Assembly: GCA_018066125.1 (NCBI GenBank)
Contig: JAGHSA010000019.1
Span: 59,975 to 123,974, forward strand
DNA: 64,000 nt
Origin: Candidatus Cryptobacteroides onthequi
GTDB lineage: Bacteria; Bacteroidota; Bacteroidia; Bacteroidales; UBA932
Reading direction: 5' to 3'
Part shown: piece by piece, positions 17,735 through 26,923 of the stretch
Position numbering within the stretch: the first letter of the stretch is position 1
Layout: every line of letters begins with the position of its first letter
Translations under genes and position numbers: made by a program
The notes under the pieces: generated by a model
The model's database searches: none
The model's input: the letters and a program-made list of their open reading frames with translations, nothing else
Told to the model about the DNA's origin: nothing

Positions 17735-19237
17735 ATGAAAAAGACATTCATCGCCGTCATTTCGGCATTGATCCCACTGGCAGCCTATGCACAGAAGACA
17801 CTCACAATCGAGGAGTGCAGACAGATGGCCATCCAGAACAACAAGACTCTCGAGCAGGCCCGCACCAAGGTGGAGATGGCCGGCTGCGACAGGAAAATCG
17901 CACGCGCGAACTACTTCCCAAACATTTCGGCCACGGGCGCGTATATGTATAATGGAAGCAACATCTCACTGGTGAACGAGGACATGTCTGCAGCCCTGAG
18001 GAACATGGGCACTGCCGTACAGGGGCAGGTTTCCAACCAGATGACCAACCTCATGCAGGCCATAATGTCAAACCCCGCCGCAGCGAAAGAGTATATGGGC
18101 AGCCCGATGTGGCAGACCATGCTGGGAGCACTTTCGCAGACCGATCTCTCCGCTGCAATCAACGCCATAGGCGCGCAGGTCGATGACGCCTTCCACCTCG
18201 ACATCGAGAATGTATTCGCGGGAGCGGTATCGCTCCAGCAGCCGGTATTCATGGGAGGAAAGATCATTGCAGCAAACCAGATCGCAAAGCTTGCGCAGGA
18301 ACTCGCACAGGCAAGATATGACACCGAATTCCAGCAGGTCATCATCGATGTGGACCAGGCATACTGGCAGATTGTCTCTGTCGCCGCAAAGAAGGAGCTC
18401 GCCGAGAGTTATGCAGACCTCCTTCACAAAATGGAGCGTGACGTGAACATCTCCGTCAGGGAAGGCGTGGCCACGGAGGCTGACGCACTTGCCGTCAAGG
18501 TGAAGGCAAACGAGGCCGATATGCTTCTGAGCAAGTCCACAAGCGGACTCAAGCTCGCAAAGATGCTTCTCTGTAAGCAGATAGGACTGGACCTCGAGAG
18601 CGAGATAATGCTCGCTGACGAGGGCAGAGAAGCCATCGCGATGCCGGCCATGGGTGCCCGGAAGGAGATGGACGCAATCTATGCCGACAGGCCTGAGATC
18701 AGGAGCCTCGATCTCGCGTCGCGGATATATGAGAAGAAGGTGACTGTCGCGAGAGCCGACATGCTCCCGAAAGTCGCGCTGACCGCCAATTATCTCGTGA
18801 GCAATCCGAACATGCAGAACGGCTTCCAGAACACCTGGGGCGGCATGCTGACCGCAGGCGTGATAGTAAACGTGCCAATATTCCACGGGTTCGAGGCATA
18901 CCACAAAACCCGCAAGGCAAAGGCTGAGGCTACACTCTATCTCACACAGTGCGAGGATGCAAAGAATATGATAAACCTCCAGGTGACCCAGCTCCGCTCC
19001 CAGCTCGACGAGGCCCTAGAGAAAGTAGGCATGGCCGAGAGCAACCTCTCATGTGCGGAGGAGAATCTCCGCACGGCAAGCATAGGTTTTGAAAACGGAG
19101 TGATCGATGCCAACACAGCCCTCGGCGCCCAGACCGCATGGCTCAAGGCCCATTCAGAATACATAGACGCCGGCATCGAACTCCAGATGACCGCAGCCAA
19201 CCTCCAGAAGGCAGAAGGAAACTACATTTCAGAATAA
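17735..19237 (+). CDS. TolC-family outer membrane efflux protein
   Basis: Outer membrane channel of a tripartite exporter. With the ATG at 17735 the protein is 500 residues with a clean signal peptide (MKKTFIAVISALIPLAAYAQ). The first repeat starts LTIEECRQMAIQNN, and the second half repeats the long helical hairpin pattern typical of TolC (PEIRSLDLASRIYEKKVTVARADMLPKVALTANY). A ~90-residue insertion rich in Met and Asn (NMGTAVQGQVSNQMTNLMQAIMSNPAAAKEY) interrupts the first half. The upstream 63 codons of open frame have no signal and are excluded. First gene of the operon; the HlyD-like gene follows after 18 bases. Confidence 0.93.
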   Translation: MKKTFIAVISALIPLAAYAQKTLTIEECRQMAIQNNKTLEQARTKVEMAGCDRKIARANYFPNISATGAYMYNGSNISLVNEDMSAALRNMGTAVQGQVSNQMTNLMQAIMSNPAAAKEYMGSPMWQTMLGALSQTDLSAAINAIGAQVDDAFHLDIENVFAGAVSLQQPVFMGGKIIAANQIAKLAQELAQARYDTEFQQVIIDVDQAYWQIVSVAAKKELAESYADLLHKMERDVNISVREGVATEADALAVKVKANEADMLLSKSTSGLKLAKMLLCKQIGLDLESEIMLADEGREAIAMPAMGARKEMDAIYADRPEIRSLDLASRIYEKKVTVARADMLPKVALTANYLVSNPNMQNGFQNTWGGMLTAGVIVNVPIFHGFEAYHKTRKAKAEATLYLTQCEDAKNMINLQVTQLRSQLDEALEKVGMAESNLSCAEENLRTASIGFENGVIDANTALGAQTAWLKAHSEYIDAGIELQMTAANLQKAEGNYISE

Positions 19238-19255
19238 TATAAAAAGTACAATATC

Positions 19256-20251
19256 ATGACACAGTCTAAGAAAAACTACAATCTCATCATCGGTGTGGCC
19301 GCACTCGTCGCCATCATCTTCATCATCGGTCTGATCGGATACATCGTCGCAAAGCCTAAGCCGCTCGTGATCCAGGGCGAGGCGGAAGCCAGCGAATACC
19401 GCGTCTCAGGAAAGGTTCCGGGAAGAGTGGAGAAGCTCTATGTAAAGGAAGGGCAGAAGGTCTGCAAGGGCGACACCGTCGTATTCATCGACTCTCCTGA
19501 GGTAAGAGCAAAACTCGCACAGGCAGAGGCTGCAAGGGCAGCCGCAGATGCACAGAGAAGAAAGGCGGTGAACGGAGCACAGAAAGAGCAGATCACCGGA
19601 GCTTACGAGATATGGCAGGCAGCATGCGTCCAGGTGGACATCATGAAGAAGTCACTCGACAGGATGCAGGCGCTTTATGACCAGAAGGTCGTGTCAGCAC
19701 AGAAGTATGATGAGGTCAAGGCCAGATATGACGCAGCCGTGGCTCAGGCCAATGCTGCGAAGAGTCAGTACGACATGGCCATGAGCGGCGCACGCAGAGA
19801 GGACAAAGATGCTGCTGCCGCACTCGTGGACAGAGCGGACGGCGCCATCCAGGAAGTCGAGGGCTACCTCGGAGAGCTCTATCTCACCTCTCCGGCAGAC
19901 GGCATCATCTCTGCCACCTTCCCTAAGGTAGGCGAACTCGTGGGCACCGGATCGCCTGTCATGACCGTGCTCGATCTCAGCGACATCTGGTTCACCTTCA
20001 ATGTCCGCGAGGACTATCTCCACGGCATGGCCATAGGTGACAAGATTGTCCTCACCGTCCCTGCCCTTGACGGAAGGGAGATCGATGCCACCATCAGCTA
20101 CATTGCTGTGCGCGACTCATATGCGACATGGAAGGCAACCAAGGAGACCGACATGTACGACGCAAAGACCTTCGAGGTGAGGGCAGTTCCTGACGCTGCG
20201 GCAGAAGGAGTCCTCCCCGGAATGACAGTTCTCCTCAAGACAAGAAAATAA
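19256..20251 (+). CDS. HlyD-family membrane fusion protein
   Basis: Periplasmic adaptor that links an inner-membrane pump to TolC. The 331-residue protein has one N-terminal membrane anchor (about residues 10-32), a lipoyl-like barrel (VSGKVPGRVEKLYVKEGQKVCKGDTVVFID), a coiled-coil hairpin rich in Ala, Lys and Gln (about 80-190), and the second lipoyl half (LTSPADGIISATFPKVGELVGTGSPVMTV). Length and layout are like E. coli YbhG/YhiI. Ten bases separate it from the first permease gene. Confidence 0.93.
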   Translation: MTQSKKNYNLIIGVAALVAIIFIIGLIGYIVAKPKPLVIQGEAEASEYRVSGKVPGRVEKLYVKEGQKVCKGDTVVFIDSPEVRAKLAQAEAARAAADAQRRKAVNGAQKEQITGAYEIWQAACVQVDIMKKSLDRMQALYDQKVVSAQKYDEVKARYDAAVAQANAAKSQYDMAMSGARREDKDAAAALVDRADGAIQEVEGYLGELYLTSPADGIISATFPKVGELVGTGSPVMTVLDLSDIWFTFNVREDYLHGMAIGDKIVLTVPALDGREIDATISYIAVRDSYATWKATKETDMYDAKTFEVRAVPDAAAEGVLPGMTVLLKTRK

Positions 20252-20260
20252 TTAAAGGAA

Positions 20261-21430
20261 ATGAGTACATGGCATAATATGGCAGCTGTCGCAAGACGCG
20301 AGCTCAGGGTATGGAGGAACCGTCCGATATACCTCCTGGGATCCGTGGTGACCATAGCTCTCTGCGCCATATTCTATCTCACATTCCTCCGGGCAGGAGT
20401 GCCGAGCGATGTCCCCATCGGCATTGTGGACAACGACAACTCCACCCTCTCGAGGAACTTCATCCAGCAGCTGGACGCGACTCAGCTCGGCAAGACCATC
20501 GAGTATGCCAGCTTCGCAGAGGCAAGGGAGGACATGCAGAAGGGCAGGATCACTTCGGTGTGTGTCCTCCCGGAGGGAATGTACGCAGATGTGCAGGCAC
20601 AGCGGCAGCCGGAATTCACCTTCTATGTGAATACGCTGTACTTCCTCGGCGGATCACTCGCATACAAGGACATCCTTCAGATGATAAATCTCACTTCAGG
20701 TGCGGTGCAGAGAAGCGTCCTGAGGATGAAAGGCGTCAATGAGCACGCGATAGCCGGAAGGCTGCGTCCTGTCGATCTGGACATCCACATGATAGGCAAC
20801 CCTACCATGAACTACGGATCGTACCTGGCCAACATGATGCTGCCGGGAGTGCTTGAGATGATCATCATCATAATCATCATCTACTCTTTCGGCACAGAGC
20901 TCAAATACGGCACGTCCCGCCATCTGCTCCGCACTGCCGGAGACAGGATGCCGGACGCGATGGGCGGAAAGCTGGCCCTCTACACCCTGCTGTTCCTCGG
21001 CATAGGTTATTCACTGGTATTCCTGCTGTACAGGCAGATGGGATTCCGCTTCGAGGGCGTGGTCGCAAGGATGCTGACAGACATGACACTGCTGGTGATT
21101 TCAAGCGAATGTGTGGGTGTGTTCATCATCGGATGCATTCCGGTGCTGAGATTCGCGCTCAGCATAGGGGCGCTCCTGAGCGTGATGGCATTCTCGCTCA
21201 CGGGATTCACCCTCCCTGTGGAGGCCATGCCTCCGTACATCCAGGGCATCGCGGAGATATTCCCGCTCAGGCATTATTACCAGTTCTACGTCCAGGAAGG
21301 CATTTTCGGAGCCGGATTTGCCGGATGGTACAAGGAAGTGATCCACATGCTCATCTACCTCTTCCTCCCTCTTCTGGTCATGAGGAGGCTCGAAAAGGCG
21401 TACATCTATCAGAACTACCCTAAGAAATAG
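20261..21430 (+). CDS. ABC-2 type permease 1
   Basis: A 389-residue inner-membrane permease. One transmembrane segment near the N-terminus (LLGSVVTIALCAIFYLTFL) is followed by a ~150-residue periplasmic domain and then five or six more segments, the YhhJ/YbhR layout. The VDNDNSTLSRNFIQQLDAT motif is typical of ABC-2 permeases paired with HlyD proteins. It probably forms a heterodimer with the next gene product. No ATP-binding motif is present in this protein or its operon. Confidence 0.92.
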   Translation: MSTWHNMAAVARRELRVWRNRPIYLLGSVVTIALCAIFYLTFLRAGVPSDVPIGIVDNDNSTLSRNFIQQLDATQLGKTIEYASFAEAREDMQKGRITSVCVLPEGMYADVQAQRQPEFTFYVNTLYFLGGSLAYKDILQMINLTSGAVQRSVLRMKGVNEHAIAGRLRPVDLDIHMIGNPTMNYGSYLANMMLPGVLEMIIIIIIIYSFGTELKYGTSRHLLRTAGDRMPDAMGGKLALYTLLFLGIGYSLVFLLYRQMGFRFEGVVARMLTDMTLLVISSECVGVFIIGCIPVLRFALSIGALLSVMAFSLTGFTLPVEAMPPYIQGIAEIFPLRHYYQFYVQEGIFGAGFAGWYKEVIHMLIYLFLPLLVMRRLEKAYIYQNYPKK

Positions 21431-21441
21431 GAGAACTCACG

Positions 21442-22767
21442 ATGAAAGACAATTATATAAAAAGCTGGCTGAGGGACTTCTGGGGGATTTTCGGCCACGA
21501 GCTCAGGACCATCTTCAGCGACGGCGGATTCCTCATCATATTCTTCTTCGCGGGCCTTGCGTATCCCATACTCTACAACCTGATCTACAAGAACGGCGTC
21601 CTTGAAGACACCCCTGTGGCTGTGGTGGATAACTCCGGATGCGCTGCCAGCCGCCGCTTCATACGCGAGGTGGACGCCACCAGAGAGGTCAGCATCGCGT
21701 ACAGATGTGTCAACATGGAGGAGGCGAAAGACCTGATGCAGAAGCGCAAGGTCAACGGCATCATCATGTTCCCGTCCGATTTCGGAGAGAAGATCGAGAG
21801 GATGGAGACCGCCAAGATATCCATCTACGCCGACATGAGCAGCTTCCTTTACTACAAGAACCTGCTGATGGGTACGGAATTCGTGATGCTCCACGAGATC
21901 AACAGCATACAGATCGAGCGCTACAATGCATCCGGCATGACAGACCAGCAGTCATACCAGATGGTCAAGGCCATTCCTTACGAGGAGAACATCCCATACA
22001 ACAGGACATTCTCCTACAGCATATTCCTCATCTCGGCCATCCTCATGCTCATCATCCAGCAGGTGATGTTCTACGGCATGTCTCTGCTGACAGGTACAAG
22101 CCGCGAGGAGAACAGAAGCCTCGCCACGCTTCCCGAGGACTTCTCAGGTCACGGCATGGGACGCGTCGTGCTCGGGCGCGGACTGGCGTACTGGCTGCTG
22201 TTCATGACGATATCCCTGTACATCGCCATCATCATCCCGGCCTGGTTCGGGCTGCCGCAGAGAGGCTCATTCCAGGACATCATAGTGCTCCTGGTGATAT
22301 TCCTGACCGACTGCGTATTCTTCTGCCAGGCCTGGAGTTCGCTGATCACCAGACGCGAGACCGTGTTCGTGCTGCTGCTTTTCGTCTCACCTATCCTGCT
22401 GTTCCTGACGGGATTCTCATGGCCGACATGCGCATTCCCGAAGTTCTGGAAATGGTTCTCATACCTCTTCCCGTCAACTTTCGGATGCCAGGCGTTCATC
22501 AACCTCAACACCGCCGGCGGAGACCTTGAGACCATCAGATTCCAGCTCATGGCAATGACCGTTCAGGGCATGGTCTATTATGCCCTGGCCAATATCGCCG
22601 TGCTTGTGGAGAACTGGGTGATCAGCCACCGCGAGGCGATAAAGGGGAAGCGCCGGGAGGTCAAGGGAAAGATCGAGGAGCGCATTGAGGACAGAATCGA
22701 AAAACGCACCGGAAAGCGCATCAGCATCAGCTCCATCCTCAACAAACCGATAGACTCCGACATCTGA
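21442..22767 (+). CDS. ABC-2 type permease 2
   Basis: A 441-residue paralogue of the preceding permease with the same topology: N-terminal segment (FLIIFFFAGLAYPILYNLIY), periplasmic domain with VDNSGCAASRRFIREVDAT, then five to six C-terminal segments. The C-terminus has an unusual ~45-residue charged tail of Lys, Arg and Glu repeats (KGKRREVKGKIEERIEDRIEKR in part), likely cytoplasmic and helical. Last gene of the export operon; 228 repeat-containing bases follow. Confidence 0.92.
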   Translation: MKDNYIKSWLRDFWGIFGHELRTIFSDGGFLIIFFFAGLAYPILYNLIYKNGVLEDTPVAVVDNSGCAASRRFIREVDATREVSIAYRCVNMEEAKDLMQKRKVNGIIMFPSDFGEKIERMETAKISIYADMSSFLYYKNLLMGTEFVMLHEINSIQIERYNASGMTDQQSYQMVKAIPYEENIPYNRTFSYSIFLISAILMLIIQQVMFYGMSLLTGTSREENRSLATLPEDFSGHGMGRVVLGRGLAYWLLFMTISLYIAIIIPAWFGLPQRGSFQDIIVLLVIFLTDCVFFCQAWSSLITRRETVFVLLLFVSPILLFLTGFSWPTCAFPKFWKWFSYLFPSTFGCQAFINLNTAGGDLETIRFQLMAMTVQGMVYYALANIAVLVENWVISHREAIKGKRREVKGKIEERIEDRIEKRTGKRISISSILNKPIDSDI

Positions 22768-22770
22768 CGC

Positions 22771-22924
22771 CAGCTCATGCAATGAATGGAAGCGGCACGG
22801 CATCTGCTGCCGAAGAGGGCGTTGCGGAGCTCTTCTCCGTCCTTGAGGCAGCTTATGCAATGGATGAAGCGGCACGGCATCTGCTGCTGAAGAGGGCGTT
22901 GCGGAGCTCATTTTCGTCCTCAAA
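22771..22924. repeat. Tandem ~78-bp duplication carrying two hairpins
   Basis: Two units of 77-78 bp, each with ATGCAATG, the AAGCGGCACGGCATCTGCTG stretch and a 16-nt-loop hairpin, lie head to tail. A third partial unit follows (GCAGCTTATGCCGTGCC). The copies differ at about a dozen positions, mostly in stems and loop ends. Confidence 0.8.
22800..22858. repeat. 16-nt-loop hairpin, copy b
   Basis: Outer arms GCATCTGCTGCC and GGCAGCTTATGC (10 of 12 pair), inner arms AGGGCG and CGTCCT (one G-T wobble), loop TTGCGGAGCTCTTCTC at 22822-22837. Confidence 0.75.
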
Positions 22925-22941
22925 GCAGCTTATGCCGTGCC
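22871..22941. repeat. 16-nt-loop hairpin, copy c
   Basis: Outer arms start GGCACGGCAT and close with ATGCCGTGCC, continue with GCTGC/GCAGC, then inner arms AGGGCG/CGTCCT and loop TTGCGGAGCTCATTTT at 22899-22914. It has one of the longest stems of the six. Confidence 0.8.
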
Positions 22942-22959
22942 GCCCTGTCACTCATTGCA

Positions 22960-22991
22960 GTTGCGATAGTGAGATGAGATTCCTACCTTTG
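22960..22991 (+). promoter_or_regulatory. Promoter of the GH84 gene, abutting its ATG
   Basis: GTTG at 22960-22963, 20 bases, then TACCTTTG at 22984-22991. The ATG is at 22996, four bases after the box, so the predicted mRNA is leaderless or nearly so. The start codon is fixed by the signal peptide that begins there. Confidence 0.6.
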
Positions 22992-22995
22992 ATGC

Positions 22996-24915
22996 ATGAG
23001 AACCACAAAATTGATACTGACCGCGCTATCCCTCCTCCTCACCACATGGAGCCTCAATGCGCAAGAGAACTACAAGATCTACCCCGTGCCGCAGCACCAG
23101 ACCGTCTCCGCAGCCACGGCATCCATCAACGGAACCGTGTACATCACAGCCGAAAGCGGAATCGACCAGGCCACCCTCGACAGAGCGGCTGACGTCCTCC
23201 GCAGCCACGGCATCAGCACGGCGGCCACATCAAAACCCGTCAAGGGCGCATCGAACCTCATTCTCGGAGTGAACGGCTCCAAAGGCTGCGCCGACAAGGC
23301 TGCCGACAGACTCCGCCTCTGCCGCGAGGTATTCGGCAAGCCTAAGTATGACAGGCACATCCTGTCCATGACAGCCGACAAGGCCGGCAATGCGCAGATT
23401 CTGGTGCTCGGAGAGAACACCGATGCCGCATTCTGCGGACTCGCATCACTTGAGCAGATACTCGATTGCGGCAGCACCGACCTCTGCTGCGTGACACTGT
23501 ACGACTACGCCGACGTCCAGAACCGAGGCGTGATCGAGGGCTATTACGGAGTGCCATATTCGGCGGAGGTGACCAAGGACCTGTTCCGTTTCATGGCCAG
23601 ATACAAGCTCAACACCTATATGTACGGAGCGAAGTCCGACCCTTACCACTCCAGATTCTGGTCACAGCCTTATCCTGAGACCATCACCGATGATCAGGTA
23701 CGCCTCGGATATCTCTCGCAGAAGATGCTGAGCGAGATCACGGAGGTCGCCCATGCATCCAAGGTCAACTTCATCTGGGCCATCCACCCGGGAGATGCCT
23801 TCACTGCCAAGGAGAGCACAGGCATCAACAGCAGGATCATGGAGAAGTTCGAGAGCATGTATGCACTCGGAGTACGCCAGTTCGGTGTATTCGTGGACGA
23901 TGTGGGAGTCCCTTATGACGCCCCTTCACAGAAGATCTGCGCCGACCGTCTCACTGAGCTCCAGGAGATGGTGGATGCGCGCTGGAATGCACCGGGCACT
24001 TCCCCGGCCGACATGGTGAAGCCTCTCCATTATGTGCCGCAGCTCTATGCATACTCATGGAATACCAGGGAAAAGGCTCAGCAGTTCTTCAACTCGCTGA
24101 GCGGGACCCCGTCGAAGGTGAACATCTACATCACCGGACGCGCGGTATGGACAGTGCCGAACAACTATGACCTTGACCTCGTGCACGAGTGGCTCGGACG
24201 TCCTGTCAGCTGGTGGTGGAACTACCCATGCAATGACAATGACATGAGCAAGCTCTTCCCTATGGACATGTATTCCAATTTCAAGGACGAGAAGCATATC
24301 GACAACCTTGCTCGCCTGGAAGACGGCCTCAACACGAATACCCTCATCCTCAACCCTATGCAGCAGGGTGAGATTTCCAAGATCAGCCTCTTCAGCGCAG
24401 CGGATTATGCATGGAACAATGCCGGATTCGACAATGACCGCAGCTGGGCGGCAGCCATCCCTGCAGTGGTCGGAGCGGACAGGGCGGAGGCGTTCCGCTA
24501 TGCAGCCCCTTATCTCAGGTATTTCGATGCGGACGCCATCGGCTATACCGTCAGACAGTACAGGCTGTCTGTCGAGGAAGGCCATCCAAGGCCAGGCAAC
24601 CTCATCGGCAGGATGAAGAAGCTTATTGACTGCTGCTCGGCTCTCGAGGGCATGCAGACATCGCCGGTTCAGAGCGAGAGGCTGTTCTTCGAGGATATGA
24701 AGCCTTGGCTGCTCAAGCTCAAGGCCATGGCTCAGGAGGCTCTCGATCTGCTTGAGGGCAGACCTTCTTCAGGTGTGGATTTCGATACCGACCCTGCGTT
24801 CAAGTTTGAGATCCTGAACGGCATGGGTGAGGACATCAGGCTCGAGGTGATCACAGCCGAACCGGCCGCTGAGGTCCTCATGCCTCTGATCCAGTCACTC
24901 AGGAACGCCAGATAG
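22996..24915 (+). CDS. GH84 beta-N-acetylhexosaminidase
   Basis: Secreted enzyme expected to remove beta-linked N-acetylglucosamine from glycans or glycoproteins by substrate-assisted catalysis. The 639-residue protein has a signal peptide (cleavage after LNAQ), an N-terminal GH20b-like domain, and the GH84 barrel with GVIEGYYGVPYS (about 178-189), MNTY-like LNTYMYGAKSDPYH (205-218), and the catalytic Asp pair D301-D302 in FVFVDDVGV-like context (GVFVDDVGV). A helical C-terminal domain follows. It is shorter than the 737-residue Bacteroides thetaiotaomicron homologue. The HAD-GH16 gene starts 37 bases downstream and is probably cotranscribed. Confidence 0.92.
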   Translation: MRTTKLILTALSLLLTTWSLNAQENYKIYPVPQHQTVSAATASINGTVYITAESGIDQATLDRAADVLRSHGISTAATSKPVKGASNLILGVNGSKGCADKAADRLRLCREVFGKPKYDRHILSMTADKAGNAQILVLGENTDAAFCGLASLEQILDCGSTDLCCVTLYDYADVQNRGVIEGYYGVPYSAEVTKDLFRFMARYKLNTYMYGAKSDPYHSRFWSQPYPETITDDQVRLGYLSQKMLSEITEVAHASKVNFIWAIHPGDAFTAKESTGINSRIMEKFESMYALGVRQFGVFVDDVGVPYDAPSQKICADRLTELQEMVDARWNAPGTSPADMVKPLHYVPQLYAYSWNTREKAQQFFNSLSGTPSKVNIYITGRAVWTVPNNYDLDLVHEWLGRPVSWWWNYPCNDNDMSKLFPMDMYSNFKDEKHIDNLARLEDGLNTNTLILNPMQQGEISKISLFSAADYAWNNAGFDNDRSWAAAIPAVVGADRAEAFRYAAPYLRYFDADAIGYTVRQYRLSVEEGHPRPGNLIGRMKKLIDCCSALEGMQTSPVQSERLFFEDMKPWLLKLKAMAQEALDLLEGRPSSGVDFDTDPAFKFEILNGMGEDIRLEVITAEPAAEVLMPLIQSLRNAR

Positions 24916-24952
24916 CCGGCACACACAGAACCAGCAGACAATCAGGTAAGAG

Positions 24953-26842
24953 ATGAAAAGAGTCAACATAGCAGCGATTCTCGCTGCAGCCGCATTCTCC
25001 ATTCTTTCGTGCAGCAGGGAGGTATACCTGCCGCAGGGGGACTGGAATCCAGATGTGCATTCGAAGATATCAGCGATGCTGAAAGAGTGTGGAAAGTCAT
25101 CCAAAGGCTATGACGCCACAGCCAGGCCGTATGCAGTCTTTGATTTTGACAACACCAGCATCATCAATGATGTGGAGATATCGCTTCTCAACTACCAGCT
25201 CATCAATCTGAGATTCAGACTGACTCCTGACGAGATGTATGAGGCGCTCACAGGCTGTCTTCCCGACATCGACATCCCTATCTGCGGCGATCTGACTGCG
25301 CGAATGCTGGCCGAGGATGTCACTGCCGACTACAGGCTGCTGTATGATCGGTACATCGGCAAGTACGACGATCCTCATGCTCCTGAAGCCCAGGCGGCTC
25401 TCGCCGAGATAAGGAACACGGACGAATACAAGGATTTCGCGGCCAAATATGCGACATTCTATCCCAGTGTCAGCAAGACCTATGACTATGCCACCGACTG
25501 CATCTGGATACTCAAGGGACTGAACGGGATGACGACAGAGGAGATCACCGAGCTCACCAAAGAATCGTGCAGATATTTCACGGCCATGGGCGGAACTCAT
25601 TATGTCGTCTGGGAAAGCCCTGAAATGGGAGTCTGCGGAAAGGTGTCCGGGGCACATCCGGAGGGCATAGGCATCTCCAATGAGATGAAGAGCCTCTACA
25701 GGACGCTGAAGGCCAATGGCATCGATGTGTACATCGTATCGGCATCTCTTGAGACCATCGTCGAGGCTATGGCCTGCGGATCTGAATTCGGCTTTGATAT
25801 GGATCCGGAGAATGTGTTCGGACTGAGGATGAAGGAAACCGCAGACGGCAGGTTCAGCGCCGACTACGATGAAGGCTATGTACAGACCTTCAAGGAGGGC
25901 AAGACCGGCGCCATCAGGAAGTATATCGCACCATCTCATGGAGGCAAGGGTCCTTGCCTCGTCGCGGGAGACAGCAACGGCGACTACAACATGCTGACCG
26001 ACTTCGATGACATGAAAGTCGGCCTGATCATCGATTGCGGCAATACGGGCAGAATCGATGCTCTGGCATCAAGCGGAGACCCGAAGATTGCAGTGCAATG
26101 CCGCGACCTCGCCCATGGCTGTTTCGTTGCAGCTCCTACATGGTCGGATGAGTTTGGCTCCGATGAAATAGACTGGACAGTATGGAGCAAGATTCCGAGA
26201 GACGTGCACCATTGGTCCATCCATATGTCGGATTATGACGGATGCTACGAGATGAGAGACGGCTGCCTTGTGCTGAAAGGAATCGTCAATCCCGGCATCG
26301 AGGGCGATGATGCTCCGCTCCTGACGGGCGGTGTCTGGACAGTGGGCAAACATTCGTTCGGGTACGGACGTCTGGAGATCAGGGCTAAGATCGGCGAAGC
26401 CGGCGGTGCATGGCCGGCACTTTGGATGATGCCTCAGGATGGCGAGCCATATCTGGAGAACGAGTACGGCGGAGAGATCGATATCTGTGAGAAACTGAAC
26501 TTCGATGACCATGCCTTTCAGACTCTCCATACCAGATATACTCTCAACGACACCACCGGCCATGTGCATGGCGGCCGCGGCAGCATCGCACGCAACGAGT
26601 TCAACATCTATGCAGTCGAACACTATCGAGACAGCATCAAGCTGTTCATAAATGATGTCTGCACGCTGAATTACAAGCGTCAGCCTGAGCTGGGGCCTCT
26701 GCAGTGGTCTTTCGACAAGAAGTTCGCGCTGTATGTCGATATGCAGGTGGGAGCACCATGGCCGGGCGAAGCAAAGCTTGAGGACCTGCCTGTCGAGATG
26801 GCCATCGACTGGATACGCTTCTACGAGTACCCTGAAGAATAA
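24953..26842 (+). CDS. HAD phosphatase - GH16 fusion lipoprotein
   Basis: A 629-residue lipoprotein (lipobox ILSC, C20) with two unrelated catalytic domains. Residues about 55-385 form a HAD-superfamily phosphatase: motif I DFDNT (D64, D66), motif II in IVSAS, and motif III/IV GDSNGDYNML near residue 345. Residues about 390-629 form a GH16 beta-jelly-roll glycanase with the catalytic signature E508-I-D510-I-C-E513 preceded by AWPALWMMP. GH16 enzymes of this type cleave beta-1,3 or mixed beta-glucans. The frame is continuous without any slippery site, so the fusion looks real. A single protein that could trim a glycan and dephosphorylate a product is a possibility, not shown. Substrate unknown. 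Confidence 0.85.
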   Translation: MKRVNIAAILAAAAFSILSCSREVYLPQGDWNPDVHSKISAMLKECGKSSKGYDATARPYAVFDFDNTSIINDVEISLLNYQLINLRFRLTPDEMYEALTGCLPDIDIPICGDLTARMLAEDVTADYRLLYDRYIGKYDDPHAPEAQAALAEIRNTDEYKDFAAKYATFYPSVSKTYDYATDCIWILKGLNGMTTEEITELTKESCRYFTAMGGTHYVVWESPEMGVCGKVSGAHPEGIGISNEMKSLYRTLKANGIDVYIVSASLETIVEAMACGSEFGFDMDPENVFGLRMKETADGRFSADYDEGYVQTFKEGKTGAIRKYIAPSHGGKGPCLVAGDSNGDYNMLTDFDDMKVGLIIDCGNTGRIDALASSGDPKIAVQCRDLAHGCFVAAPTWSDEFGSDEIDWTVWSKIPRDVHHWSIHMSDYDGCYEMRDGCLVLKGIVNPGIEGDDAPLLTGGVWTVGKHSFGYGRLEIRAKIGEAGGAWPALWMMPQDGEPYLENEYGGEIDICEKLNFDDHAFQTLHTRYTLNDTTGHVHGGRGSIARNEFNIYAVEHYRDSIKLFINDVCTLNYKRQPELGPLQWSFDKKFALYVDMQVGAPWPGEAKLEDLPVEMAIDWIRFYEYPEE

Positions 26843-26866
26843 GACGCGGCAGGGTGGTGAAACGGA

Positions 26867-26892
26867 AAAGGCTGGCGATGAGGCCAGCCTTT
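26867..26892. terminator. Bidirectional terminator between GH16 fusion and acyl-CoA synthetase
   Basis: AAAGGCTGG and CCAGCCTTT form a 9-bp stem around an 8-nt loop. A short T-run ends the stem in both directions, which suits the two convergent genes. Confidence 0.75.
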
Positions 26893-26923
26893 GTCGTATA
26901 AATGTGGCGGGAACCACAAAATG

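Noticed and set aside
24915-24953. Possible frameshift joining the GH84 and HAD-GH16 genes
   Set aside because: A clear stop, a 37-base gap and a new lipoprotein signal show two separate genes.
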